Part shown: one piece after another, positions 10,796 through 20,095 of the stretch
Layout: every line of letters starts with the position of its first letter
Numbering within the stretch: position 1 is the first letter of the stretch
NCBI GenBank assembly: GCA_001970955.1
Contig: MPUH01000175.1
Span: 26,289-90,288, forward strand
Direction: 5' to 3'
Source of the DNA: Stentor coeruleus
Lineage: Eukaryota; Ciliophora; Heterotrichea; Heterotrichida; Stentoridae
Length of the DNA stretch: 64,000 nucleotides
The notes under the pieces: generated by a model
Databases searched by the model: none
What the model saw: only the letters and a program-made list of their open reading frames with translations
Told to the model about the DNA's origin: nothing
Translations under genes and position numbers: made by a program

Positions 10796-11844
10796 TAGTT
10801 TTTTTATAGTGTAAATATAATTGTGAATTATTTTTTAAAGATGTGAAAGTGATCTTTTTTTTTGAAGGTTATAAGATATGGTTTTAGAGACTTTTTTTAA
10901 AGGTGATAAAAAAATGAAAGTTGTTAGGAATTTTGGATAGAAAAATATATTAGGTGTTGGTATTTATAAAATATTTGAGACTAAATATTAATTATTAATT
11001 TTATGATTTTTTGTGTAAGGATATTGACAAATTTTCCTTTAGAGTTAAATACTTAAACTATTGTAAAAATATCTAAATCCAAGTTGGCGTTTAAAATACT
11101 GAGAGATGCCATTTAAAATATCAAAGGTAGTGATTAAAGAATTAAGAAATGGAGATAATTGAAAGGTAGAGTTAAACAATTTATAATTTTCTGTTGAAAT
11201 ATTGAAATGCAGTGGTTAAAATATCGAGAGCTAATAATTAATCAATCAAAAAGTGCCTGTTAAAATATCTAAAATTAGCAGATAAATATTAGAATTTATT
11301 TATTATTTTATATCTTTCCTTTGTAATATTAATGGTTCTTACTGATTCTCATTTTTAGCTATTATAATTTTACTTTGATGATCCCTGTTTAGATATCTAA
11401 AAGAATCTGAAAAAAGATAAAAGTTAATTTAATAAAATATAAGCATTTTTGTTAATATTATCTAGTTTTGCTTTATATAAAGCGAGTAATAATCCTTGCT
11501 ATTTTCATTTTTTTGTCAAAATTCAAAATTTCACTATAATTTTGATTTTTAAACATATAAAAGAGTTAAAAAAGGGTAAAACTTAACAGACCCATAAAAC
11601 AAAATCTTAAGTTCTCCCCAAAGCGCATTATAAAATCCACAAAACAATCCATTTTCATTATCCAATTCAAATTCACCTTAAAAATCTTAAACACAAATTC
11701 TCTATACAAAATGATAAAAACCCAAATACAAACACACAATCCGATTCTCTCCAAACTTAAAACCCATAAAAAAATTCTTTTCAAAACCTTAAAAAATAAT
11801 CAAAAAAATATCATCAAACCTAAAACTCATACCAAACGTTATAA
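10796..11844. other. Intergenic, no gene seen
   Basis: About 1 kb between two plus-strand genes. The first 200 bp are G/T-rich (3' flank of the pseudokinase gene) and the last 300 bp A/C-rich (5' flank of the gene at 11845). The 11566-11784 minus-strand open frame is a by-product of that A/C-rich flank, not a gene. A loose motif like aaaatatctaaa recurs several times between 11070 and 11280 but is too degenerate to call a repeat. Confidence 0.45.
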
Positions 11845-12642
11845 ATGGAAAATTTTGAAGCAGTCATTGAAGACCCTATAATAAAATCATATCTCAAAAA
11901 ATTCCCTAAACTAGAATGGGGCGACGTGATAAAAAAAACATTAAAACTTGGAATTCATTCTATGAATACTCTACAAAGTTTAAACTTAATCAGCACATCC
12001 CCAGAAAAAAACATAAGCATTATCGATATAGAAGGTGGACTTGAAGATGATAGTACTATATTTTTAGCAGATTGTCTGACTAAAAACGAAGGCACAACAC
12101 CATCTTCTAAAGAAGGGACAAAAATTATAAGAAACGATTCGAAATTGCCTATAAAAAAAAAAAAAACTCTAAGTCAGGTCAATAAAACTAAGACTTCACG
12201 TATAACCCCTAAAGCTAAACGTAGTGGTTTTGATTTTTCTAGAGATAAAAAAGAACAGAAAAGAATCCATTCAGTAAAAAACAAAGGGAAAATAGAGGCC
12301 CAGCGTCTAACGCTGGGCAAAGACCCTCAGGATTTTTCGAACCCCAGCATTTCAGAATCTAAGAAAAAACTTGATAGTGAAAAATATAAGGAAAACACAT
12401 ATACAAAGTCTTTTAAATCTCTAAAAAACAAAGGTTTGGAATTGATTCTTTCACCTAAACAACAGAAACTATCCCCTAAAAACATAAAAAATTTACTTGT
12501 CAAAGATGATATGGCTGAGTTTTATAGGAATAACATGTCTTGTAGAAATCAACCTGTAGATTTTCCTTTAAGAGTTAAAAAAAATCTAGAAATGGACCCA
12601 TTTGTATATATAACTTCTTCAAGTGAGGAAAATTCTCCTTAA
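11845..12642 (+). CDS. Lys/Ser-rich low-complexity protein, unknown, 265 aa
   Basis: No family is recognised. The N-terminal 55 residues look folded and amphipathic (SYLKKFPKLEWGDVIKKTLK). Residues 85-230 are Lys/Ser/Thr-rich and disordered-looking, with KKKK and KRSGFDF clusters. The C-terminus holds DDMAEFYRNNMSC and an acidic Ser tail. The start is an ATG directly behind a TATAA box (gttataaatgg), a pattern shared by many genes in the window. The gene converges with the EF-hand gene, only 73 bp away. Confidence 0.65.
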   Translation: MENFEAVIEDPIIKSYLKKFPKLEWGDVIKKTLKLGIHSMNTLQSLNLISTSPEKNISIIDIEGGLEDDSTIFLADCLTKNEGTTPSSKEGTKIIRNDSKLPIKKKKTLSQVNKTKTSRITPKAKRSGFDFSRDKKEQKRIHSVKNKGKIEAQRLTLGKDPQDFSNPSISESKKKLDSEKYKENTYTKSFKSLKNKGLELILSPKQQKLSPKNIKNLLVKDDMAEFYRNNMSCRNQPVDFPLRVKKNLEMDPFVYITSSSEENSP

Positions 12643-12715
12643 TAATAAATTATTAGTATGTGTAACAAAAGATAGGGTTTTTATATAAAATATAAGCTTT
12701 ATTTTAGGGTTTTAA

Positions 12716-14304
12716 TTATTCAAGAAACCCTCTTGATCTTAAGATTCTTGCGCTTATACCTTGTTTTTTTATTAGTGATTTAGGTCTAGTTGTCATTGCT
12801 GTAGTCTGACCTGGGAAGAAATTTTCTATTATAATGTTTTTTCTTTCACTACCTCTTGATTTTTCTCGTTCATTATTTTGAGCTGGTTCTTTAATATTGT
12901 GTTCAATTGTGTTACTTTTGAGAAAGTATCCGAAAATAGTACTAAGTCGATAATCATGTTGGTTTTTTTCATTATCTGCAATTTCAGGACATTCAACTGG
13001 GATAAATTTTTTACTAAAGGCAAGGCTTCCTGGTTTTTCAGTTATTCCAGCTTTTACTAAGTCTTTTTTTATTATCCGCTTTGGCTCATCAGGTGAACCT
13101 AAAGCACTTAAAGATTGNTTACTAAGTCTTTTTTTATTATCCGCTTTGGCTCATCAGGTGAACCTAAAGCACTTAAAGATTGTATGTATTTTTTTTGGTT
13201 TTTTTTCCCAGGATTTCGTTGAGCTAATAACTCTTTACGGGTTTTTATTTCTGGGTTTTCCATATATCCTGTTTTTGATTTCCAGTATTCTTGTAGGTTA
13301 TCACAAAACTTAGGCAGTTCATTACCATATATTCCCATATTCTGGTTGCTAAATGCTTTCAAATTATAATTATTTGTGTCTGATTTTCTTTTTTCTAGAA
13401 GTTTAGAACTTGTCATATATTCTGATGACTCAGGTATTATATAAATATACCGATTTTCTCTTTCTCTAAACTCCTGTTCTCTAGTAATATGCTCGTAATT
13501 TTTACTTTCATGAAGTTCCTTAAGCTATATAACCTTTACATTCTTCTGCTTCCTTTGCTCAGTAAATTCTTGAAAACTACTAATTGAAGGATTTTTAACA
13601 TAATCCCATTTAGGGTCGTTTTTAGATATTTTAAGATCAGTTGGGCAGTCGAGGCCAATTTTATCACGGGCTGCTTTTTTTAAGAACTTTTTTTTTTCGC
13701 TTATTGTTTTGAATTTAGGTTCTGAGTAGACTCGATAAGGGACATAATCGATCTTTGTTGGATGTGTTTGTATCCATTCATTAATTAGTTTTTCAGCTTG
13801 CATCCTATTTTCTTCTTTCGCTTGAGTTTTTAAACTAGTAAGAGTTTTAGGTAGGGTACTAGAAACTAATGGGGTGATATTATCATTATAACCCCCTTCA
13901 ACAAGAAGTTTGCCTTTTTTTTGAACTAAACGAGGATGTTTATTTGCCCCAAGCTCATCTAAACCCCAGACATATTTTTTCATAACCCCTTCATCTACAG
14001 CTCTCTTCATATCTTCCTTTTCCTCATTGTCTAAAATCCCATCGTTATTCTTGTCAAAAATTTTAGCCAAAGCGAAATCATGATGACCAACATACCCATC
14101 TCCATCAATATCATAAGTTATACTTGGCAATAATTCTTTTTTGCGTTTTTCTAACATTTCACTTCTAGTTTTAATATTAGCTGTAGAAGCCCAATGCCTT
14201 GGAGGTAAAGAATTTTGATTATTTGATACTGTATATGGTCTTATAGGGTGTCCGTTTATGTCAAATCTTGGAGAATTATAATTTGTAAGATTTTCTTCAA
14301 TCAT
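12716..14304 (-). CDS. EF-hand Ca2+-binding protein, about 502 aa, one 15-nt intron, assembly duplication inside
   Basis: Two open frames belong to one gene. Exon 1 runs 14304-13540, and a 15-nt GT-AG intron (13525-13539) joins it in frame to exon 2, which ends at TAA 12716-12718. Exon 2 is interrupted by a single N at 13118 flanked by a 64-nt direct duplicate. Removing the N plus one copy restores the frame, and the total (1509 nt) is a multiple of three. Near the N-terminus are two EF-hand loops, residues 65-76 (DIDGDGYVGHHD) and 84-95 (DKNNDGILDNEE), with canonical Asp/Asn/Glu ligands and central Gly. The rest is Lys/Glu/Asn-rich with repeated short SKLLEKRKS / TRSEMLEKRKK-like motifs. The likely role is calcium-responsive, perhaps cytoskeletal. 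No named family is recognised. Confidence 0.8.
13054..13182. repeat. Assembly-type 64-nt direct duplicate around a single N
   Basis: Bases 13054-13117 are repeated identically at 13119-13182 with one N between. Collapsing N and one copy repairs the EF-hand gene, so this is an unmerged contig overlap and not biology. Confidence 0.9.
13525..13539 (-). other. 15-nt intron in the EF-hand gene
   Basis: The sequence on the minus strand is GTAAAGGTTATATAG, with A at position 10 like three other introns here. Without removal the frame ends at the TAG inside it. An overlapping alternative (13519-13533, GTTATATAGCTTAAG) also keeps the frame but lacks A at position 10. The two choices differ by two residues in the product. 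Confidence 0.8.
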
Positions 14305-14351
14305 TTCTTTTTTTATTATGGTTTATACTATAATATATTAAGTATTTCTAT

Positions 14352-15026
14352 TTAAATATAAACTTTTTCAAGCTCTTCTACTGCTTGTTTTTGAAGTTCA
14401 TGAATGTTTGCCACTCTTTGCATTAGTAGTTGCTCTTCTTTACCCATGTTAGAAAGCTGCATTTCGACTTCAGTGCGTTTTTGGTTTTCTTGCTCGACTT
14501 TACGGATGTAGTTTACTCTAGCTTTTTGTTCTTTGAACTCCCCTAGAAGTTTTAGTCGCATAACTCCTTGTTTGCTACTCATTTCAACAGCTTCTTTCAT
14601 TTTCCTATTATGTCTTTTTTGATCAATTATCTGCTGTTGTCGATTTCTTTTTATATATTCTTTCCAGCCACGAACACGTTTGCCTATGTTTTGTTTGACG
14701 TTTAAAATTTCATTTTTTGTGTATTCCTGTTTTTCTTGATGAAATTGCCGTTCTGACTGTATTTCTTCTTTGAGTTCCATAAGCTCTTTCTGCTGTCTTT
14801 CTTTGGATATATTTTGGATATGTTTGTCTTCTAAATAACGAGTTCGAGCTTTATATACTTCTGAGATCCTTTCACGGGTTTCTTGAATTCTTTTTAAAGC
14901 TCGGGCTTCTTCGAATTTTATCATCTTTATCCGGTTTTCAATAGAACGAGTCTCATCGTCTATTAAAGATCTTGATTTCTTAGCTTTATAATACATATTT
15001 CTGCCTCCTCTACCATCATAAGACAT
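14352..15026 (-). CDS. Long coiled-coil protein, unknown, 224 aa
   Basis: From about residue 25 to the end the protein is an almost continuous charged helix rich in Glu, Lys, Arg and Gln (ENRIKMIKFEEARALKRIQ; ERQQKELMELKEEIQ), as expected of a coiled-coil rod. There is a short Gly/Arg N-terminus (SYDGRGGRN). A small break near 115-125 contains a Trp (VRGWKEYIKRN). It has no signal peptide or transmembrane segment. Its 3' end lies 47 bp upstream of the EF-hand gene start, both on the minus strand, which is the tightest tandem spacing here. The role is probably structural or cytoskeletal; the family is not recognised. Confidence 0.75.
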   Translation of the reverse strand: MSYDGRGGRNMYYKAKKSRSLIDDETRSIENRIKMIKFEEARALKRIQETRERISEVYKARTRYLEDKHIQNISKERQQKELMELKEEIQSERQFHQEKQEYTKNEILNVKQNIGKRVRGWKEYIKRNRQQQIIDQKRHNRKMKEAVEMSSKQGVMRLKLLGEFKEQKARVNYIRKVEQENQKRTEVEMQLSNMGKEEQLLMQRVANIHELQKQAVEELEKVYI

Positions 15027-15428
15027 CCTATAATAATAAATTTAACCATACTAAAAAATTGTTAGGCATTTAATAAAATATTAGTAATTTAGAAAACCAT
15101 ATGATTTAAATATTCAAATTTTCCAATAATAATTTTCTTATCTAAATCCTCATACTTCAACTAAATTTCTTATTTTTGCCATTTATTATATATTAAATAT
15201 TATATGTTTTATACTTTTTCATAAATAATCTTACAATAAAAATCTTCCATAAACTTTATTCCTACAAATTATCCGTAGTTACCCTAAAATAATAAATCTT
15301 TTCACCCTATTCAATCCCTCAAATCATCTTTACATTTATCTATATTTTATAACAAAAATCCTCTATAAAATCTTCCTTCTCTTTCATATCATAAATGCAT
15401 ATAAATATTAATATTTACTCAGACAATC
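15027..15428. other. Intergenic, no gene seen
   Basis: About 400 bp between two minus-strand genes. The left part holds the upstream region of the 15026 gene. The right part (15250-15428) is C/A-rich on +, the 3'-flank skew expected for the minus-strand gene ending at 15429. Confidence 0.4.
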
Positions 15429-16253
15429 TTAACCTATATAATAAGGTTTACTCATTTCTGCATCAACTTCCCCAATTGCCTTATAAATATCAACCCCATT
15501 GCTTTTAAGTTTATCCAAAGTTTTTTTCAATATAATCAAATTGACTGTAAGTTCTTCAATCTTCATTTTTTGCTTTTCTAAAATTTCAGTTTTTTTCAAA
15601 GAACTCTCAACAAGTTCTTCATAATCAACTGAATTATATTTTCCCATATATTGAAGCTTTTTATTAATAAGGTCATTTTCTTTTTTCAACCTTTCAAAAT
15701 CTTCATTAACAAAATTCAATCTTTTAAGCAAAGCGATTTTTTCTCTTTTCAACTTTTCAATATCCTCCAAGAATTTTTGGTTTCCGGAATCGTTGTTTTT
15801 AGCTAATTTCACTATGTTATCTTTAAGATATCCTAAAAATCCAGTATATGGTTCTAAAATTAAAGCTATTTCATTGTAAATTTCGATAAAAATTTGAAGC
15901 TGATTTTCAGCGTTAGAATTGTCATTTGGGGTTTTTTCTAATAATTTGTCGATTTTTTTTTTGAAATACTCAGGGGAGTGATTATTTTTAGATTTATCTT
16001 TATCATCTATTTTAGGTAGGTATGAAGATTTGTTACTGATTATTGATGAGTCTAAAGATATACTTGGTGGGATTAATAAAGATTGATGTTTTACCTTTAC
16101 ATGCATACTTAATGGCTTTGATACAATTTTTTGACTTGGGAGATTTTTTGGAGCTTTAAGAGGGGAGATATAAATGCTCAAAGAGGAATTAAGTCGAGAA
16201 CTTCTGTTTATTGGGAATTCAGATTTTCTATTTTTTAATGCTTTCACCGACAT
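15429..16253 (-). CDS. Coiled-coil protein, unknown, 274 aa, with a decayed paralogue next door
   Basis: Residues 1-95 are Ser/Lys/Pro-rich and probably disordered. Residues about 100-145 are a helical segment (IFIEIYNEIALILEPYTGF). From 150 to 260 there is a coiled coil (KLKREKIALLKRLNFVNEDF; KIEELTVNLIILKKTLDKL), ending MSKPYYIG. The family is not recognised. The C-terminal half is matched by the broken minus-strand sequence at about 16703-17130, so this gene was duplicated locally and one copy has decayed. It is intronless, with an ATG start after an AT-rich leader. Confidence 0.72.
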   Translation of the reverse strand: MSVKALKNRKSEFPINRSSRLNSSLSIYISPLKAPKNLPSQKIVSKPLSMHVKVKHQSLLIPPSISLDSSIISNKSSYLPKIDDKDKSKNNHSPEYFKKKIDKLLEKTPNDNSNAENQLQIFIEIYNEIALILEPYTGFLGYLKDNIVKLAKNNDSGNQKFLEDIEKLKREKIALLKRLNFVNEDFERLKKENDLINKKLQYMGKYNSVDYEELVESSLKKTEILEKQKMKIEELTVNLIILKKTLDKLKSNGVDIYKAIGEVDAEMSKPYYIG

Positions 16254-16702
16254 TAATTTATTATTAAATTATTTTAGAAAATTATACTTGTGTTAGAAAT
16301 TATGGTTATATAGAAATTGGGGTATATAGAGTCTTGAGATTTTTACTTTTTATGTGCGATTGTGAGAAAATTTGCAAGGTTAAATTTAAGGTTGTAGATA
16401 AGAATGTTTAGAGAAAAGATATAAGTGATAGGAGGACTTTTTTTTGGATAAGTATAGGGATAGGCTTTGATAGATGTTTATGGCTGGATGATTAGAAATT
16501 TTGTTATATATAGAGTGTAGTATTGAAACTGATTTATAGTGTTTTTATATAATAATGCAAAACCTACTATTATGCTTAAAATAATTAACCACAACTCAAA
16601 TGATCGTTTTCCAATGTCCCTTAAATCACCCTCAAATCTAATATCTCTTATTTCTACAATTATACATATAAATATATAAATATTTCCAATAGAATACTCA
16701 TT
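16254..16702. other. Intergenic, no gene seen
   Basis: About 450 bp between the coiled-coil gene start and its decayed paralogue. G/T-rich on + near 16254-16540, then A/C-rich. The same skew switch is seen between intact tandem minus-strand genes, so the paralogue probably once was a gene in the same orientation. Confidence 0.4.
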
Positions 16703-17130
16703 TTATACCTCATAAATCACTTTGCTAGCATCATTTTCTCCATTCCTAAGTCAATATACTATCTTTTTCATTATCATCAAATACAACGTCAGCTCCTCAA
16801 TCCTAACCTTTGCCCTTGTAGTATCTCCTTTTTTTAATCAGACTATCAATAAGTTCATCATANTATCTCCTTTTTTTAATCAGACTATCAATAAGTTCAT
16901 CATAATCTTGTGTATAATACCTTCCACTTTTTACTCATATTCATATTTTCTGTCCTATATTTTTCAAGTTCCGCAATCAATTTATTAAGTTTTTTAACCA
17001 AATAAGCCTCCTCTTTTTCAAGAAACTCAATGTTTTTAACAAGCTTCTGGAGTTTATAACTAGAAAATTCATCACAATTTCCATAAGAAAACCAGTCTTT
17101 TTATATACTTTTGACAGTTAAAGTTAGGCC
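16703..17130 (-). pseudogene. Decayed paralogue of the 15429-16253 coiled-coil gene
   Basis: Minus-strand fragments align in order with the C-terminal half of the neighbour. EFLEKEEAYLVKKLNKL corresponds to KFLEDIEKLKREKIALLKRL, then DYDELIDSLIKK to DYEELVESSLKK, EIL to EIL, RIEELTLYLMIMKK to KIEELTVNLIILKK, and SKVIYEV near the end to YKAIGEV. The fragments lie in different frames, so at least two frameshifts are needed, and a TGA interrupts the last block. A single N with a 41-nt duplicate at 16822-16904 lies inside, but collapsing it does not repair the frame. It is best read as a degraded tandem duplicate. Confidence 0.75.
16822..16904. repeat. Assembly-type 41-nt direct duplicate around a single N
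   Basis: Bases 16822-16862 are repeated at 16864-16904, separated by N at 16863. Same signature as the other N positions: an unmerged overlap between contig ends. Confidence 0.88.
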
Positions 17131-17283
17131 TGAGGTATGCAATAATTTTCTATTCCAATCTTCACCTTGAAGGCAAAAATTAGAATTACTTTGATTTTTT
17201 AGATTTCTTTATTTTTTACACATCACAATTTGACATATAATATTCATACTCATTTTCAGCATGGGACAAATAGAAAGCCCAAG

Positions 17284-17562
17284 CAAATAAGCCTAATTAC
17301 TAATTGAAACCCAAGCCTTATCCTCCAATTTCAAAACAAAAACGATTCTAATCTTCTCCCATAACTAATTAATCTCTTATAAAAACCTATTCCTAACATT
17401 CTCTAATATCTTCATTATCCCANCAAATAAACCTAATTACTAATTAAAACCCAAGCCTTATCCTCCAATTTCAAAACAAAAACGATTCTAATCTTCTCTC
17501 ATAACTAATTAATCTCTTATAAAAACCTATTCCTAACATTCTCTAATATCTTCATTATCCCA
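17284..17562. repeat. 139-nt near-identical direct duplicate around a single N
   Basis: Bases 17284-17422 and 17424-17562 flank N at 17423 and differ at about three positions (for example aagcc/aaacc and ctcccat/ctctcat). Most likely an unmerged contig overlap. The mismatches suggest two alleles or copies rather than one molecule. It lies in the A/C-rich upstream region of the kinase gene at 17666. Confidence 0.85.
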
Positions 17563-17665
17563 TAACCACAAAACAAAATCATTTCAACCCCTTCCTTTTC
17601 TCTTTATACAATCTATTCTTCAACAATCCATTATAAAAATTAACTAATAATCTAACTTTATTATT

Positions 17666-19780
17666 ATGAAAGTTTTAATCAAGCACACACTTTCAGCAAT
17701 GAATACTCGATTGCATATTGAATTCAACAGTGAAGCTCTCATAAGTGATCTGCGAAAAATAGTATCATCAAAGCTTTCTGTACCTCTTTCGCTAATCCAA
17801 TTAACTACAAAAAAGTGTGGAGTCGTTGTGCTGATGACCGACTTTTGGCCTTTATCATTTTTCATATCTTCTGATGTAGCAGTAATCAAACTAAACCTTT
17901 TAGAATCTGCTGCACCAAGAACTGAATTGTCAATAAACGCTTTAAGCCAAACACAAATCACTAGAAGCCGAGGGTTATCTAAAGACATTCCAGCAATCGA
18001 CCATTTAATCGCTATTAGCAAAATGGGTTCAACAACAAATTTACAAGAGTTCTTGGAAGTATATGAAAATGAAATCAAAGATGAAGATGTTCTGAATCAA
18101 GAGCAAGAATGTAAATGGGGAGCTTTACATTATGCTTGTTATTATGGACATACATCTTTAGTTGAAATTTTAGTTACTTTGAGGGTTAATTGTAATAAAG
18201 TCTCAATAGACGAATGGACCCCTTTACAATTATCAGCTTATCTTAATAAAGCTGAATGTGTTCGGATATTATTATCTCATCCCAATATCCAAGTTAATAA
18301 AGTGACAAAATTCAGAGGAACAGCTTTACATTTAGCTTGTGCACAAGGAAACCCATCTATAGTAAAAATGCTCCTAGAAAAAAATGCACATATTGATATT
18401 GAAGACCATATGAAAAGAACTCCAATTGAATATGCGAGAACTGATGAAATCTTAGACATAATCCCAGTATATGCAGGAATGCATCAATTGAAAAAATTAA
18501 AATCAGACAGTGAAATCCCAACATCTTTTTGTAGTGAAGTTTTCCTGACAAATAGTTTTATGCTTAATGACCGTCTAGTTTTTTTATATATGGATGTTGA
18601 ACATGCAACACTTAATCGATATGCCCGCAAAGAAGACTTTTTAGATAAAAAACCTGCAGAATTGTATGTGAAAATTTCTGATATCCAAGATGTGGTTTAT
18701 AGTGAAAGTAAAGATCAATATTCATTTAAAATAATAACTTCCAAGTCTTCAATAAGATATTATAGCAAACATAAAGAATTAGCTCAAGAATGGACAAGTA
18801 GATTAAAGTCAGCAAATGAATTTTCACATATAAATAAACCTTTGGAGATGGAGAGAAAAAATACTGAGATTGAAGAAGAGGCGGTTAGTGAAGAATCAGT
18901 ATTAACACCTAGTGAAAATATTGATTATAGCAGTTTTACTGTTATGGATGAAATTGGAAGTGGATCTTTTGGAACAGTTTATAAAGTTAGGAGGAATACA
19001 ACTGGGGAAATTTATGCTATGAAGAGCTTGAGTAAGCCAACTTTGCAAAAACATAAACAGTTGAAGTATGCTATTTCTGAGTGTAAAATCATGAAACAAT
19101 TAAATCATCCATTTATTGTTCCGTTGTATTATGCGTTTCAGACACCGAAGTACTTGTATTTAATACTGGAGCTCTGTCCGAATGGAGATTTGTATGGGTT
19201 TATAGAGAAAAAAACTAGGCTTGATGAGTCTGTAGCTAGGTTTTATATAGCAGAAGTCATTTTGGCCTTGGAATATTTGCATAGTCTGGATATTATTTAT
19301 AGGGATTTGAAGCCAGCTAATGTTCTTGTTGATAGTTTTGGTCATGCGAAACTTGCTGATTTTGGTTTGGCTAAAGAGAAAATGGAAAAAGGCAACCTTG
19401 CGATGACTATGGCTGGATCTCCTGCTTATTTGCCTCCAGAAATTGTTTTGAAAAAAGGTGCAAGCAAAGCTTCTGACATTTATGGGATCGGACCTTTACT
19501 TTTTGAACTACTTACTGGGACTACACCTTATTATTGTGATGATATTGATGGGTTGTTTCAGAATATTAAAAATGGGAAATTGAGTTTTCCAAACTATATA
19601 ACCAGTACAGCTAAAGATTTTATTATATCTGTTATGAATAGGGATCCAGCAAAAAGACCACAAATTTCCCAGATTAAAAGGCATAACTTTTTTAGGAAGT
19701 TAGACTGGGAGGCATTACTTGCAAGAAGAATACGCCCACCAAAACTGGATTTTGTGAACTTTGAAGAGACTAATTTTTAG
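17666..19780 (+). CDS. Ankyrin-PH-AGC-type Ser/Thr protein kinase, 704 aa
   Basis: Domain order: a ubiquitin-like beta-grasp-looking N-terminus (about 1-80); ankyrin repeats (about 148-265; WGALHYACYYGHTSLVEIL, then WTPLQLSAYLNKAECVRILL, then GTALHLACAQGNPSIVKMLL); a PH-like domain (about 285-390) ending with the typical Trp helix (LAQEWTSRLKSA); and a kinase domain (424-676). The kinase is complete: GSGSFG at 431-436, Lys453, YRDLKPAN (catalytic Asp547), DFG 565-567, and PPE in place of APE at 590-592. The YRD and FxxxLxWE tail features (KLDWEALLARRIRPP) point to the AGC group. The PH domain suggests recruitment to phosphoinositide membranes and the ankyrins a protein partner. It is intronless. 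Confidence 0.88.
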   Translation: MKVLIKHTLSAMNTRLHIEFNSEALISDLRKIVSSKLSVPLSLIQLTTKKCGVVVLMTDFWPLSFFISSDVAVIKLNLLESAAPRTELSINALSQTQITRSRGLSKDIPAIDHLIAISKMGSTTNLQEFLEVYENEIKDEDVLNQEQECKWGALHYACYYGHTSLVEILVTLRVNCNKVSIDEWTPLQLSAYLNKAECVRILLSHPNIQVNKVTKFRGTALHLACAQGNPSIVKMLLEKNAHIDIEDHMKRTPIEYARTDEILDIIPVYAGMHQLKKLKSDSEIPTSFCSEVFLTNSFMLNDRLVFLYMDVEHATLNRYARKEDFLDKKPAELYVKISDIQDVVYSESKDQYSFKIITSKSSIRYYSKHKELAQEWTSRLKSANEFSHINKPLEMERKNTEIEEEAVSEESVLTPSENIDYSSFTVMDEIGSGSFGTVYKVRRNTTGEIYAMKSLSKPTLQKHKQLKYAISECKIMKQLNHPFIVPLYYAFQTPKYLYLILELCPNGDLYGFIEKKTRLDESVARFYIAEVILALEYLHSLDIIYRDLKPANVLVDSFGHAKLADFGLAKEKMEKGNLAMTMAGSPAYLPPEIVLKKGASKASDIYGIGPLLFELLTGTTPYYCDDIDGLFQNIKNGKLSFPNYITSTAKDFIISVMNRDPAKRPQISQIKRHNFFRKLDWEALLARRIRPPKLDFVNFEETNF

Positions 19781-20095
19781 GTTTTTTTATGCTTAGGGTA
19801 ATTTAATTAATAGAATTTTAAGGAATTTACTGTAGGATTTGGCATAATTTTGTATAAGGTTTTGGCTTATGTTGTTTCAGAGTTAGTTGTGATAACATTA
19901 ATTATGAAATAAACAGAATTAAATTTAGTTCATACAATCAATAACATCCCATTCACCCTATCTGATCCAAACTAAAATAGCCCCGAAAAATCCAAATAAT
20001 TTAACCCACATCATAAAACCTTCCTTAGATCTTCCCAACAATAATGCCTAATTTTTTAACATATCAAAATACTATAAAATTCAATCTATTATATT
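19781..20095. other. Convergent intergenic region
   Basis: About 315 bp between two gene 3' ends. The first half is G/T-rich on + and the second half A/C-rich, the mirror image expected when both flanks are downstream regions. No hairpin terminator is obvious. Confidence 0.4.

Noticed and set aside
11566-11784. 72-aa minus-strand open frame
   Set aside because: Lies in the A/C-rich upstream flank of the gene at 11845, where the opposite strand is stop-poor by composition.
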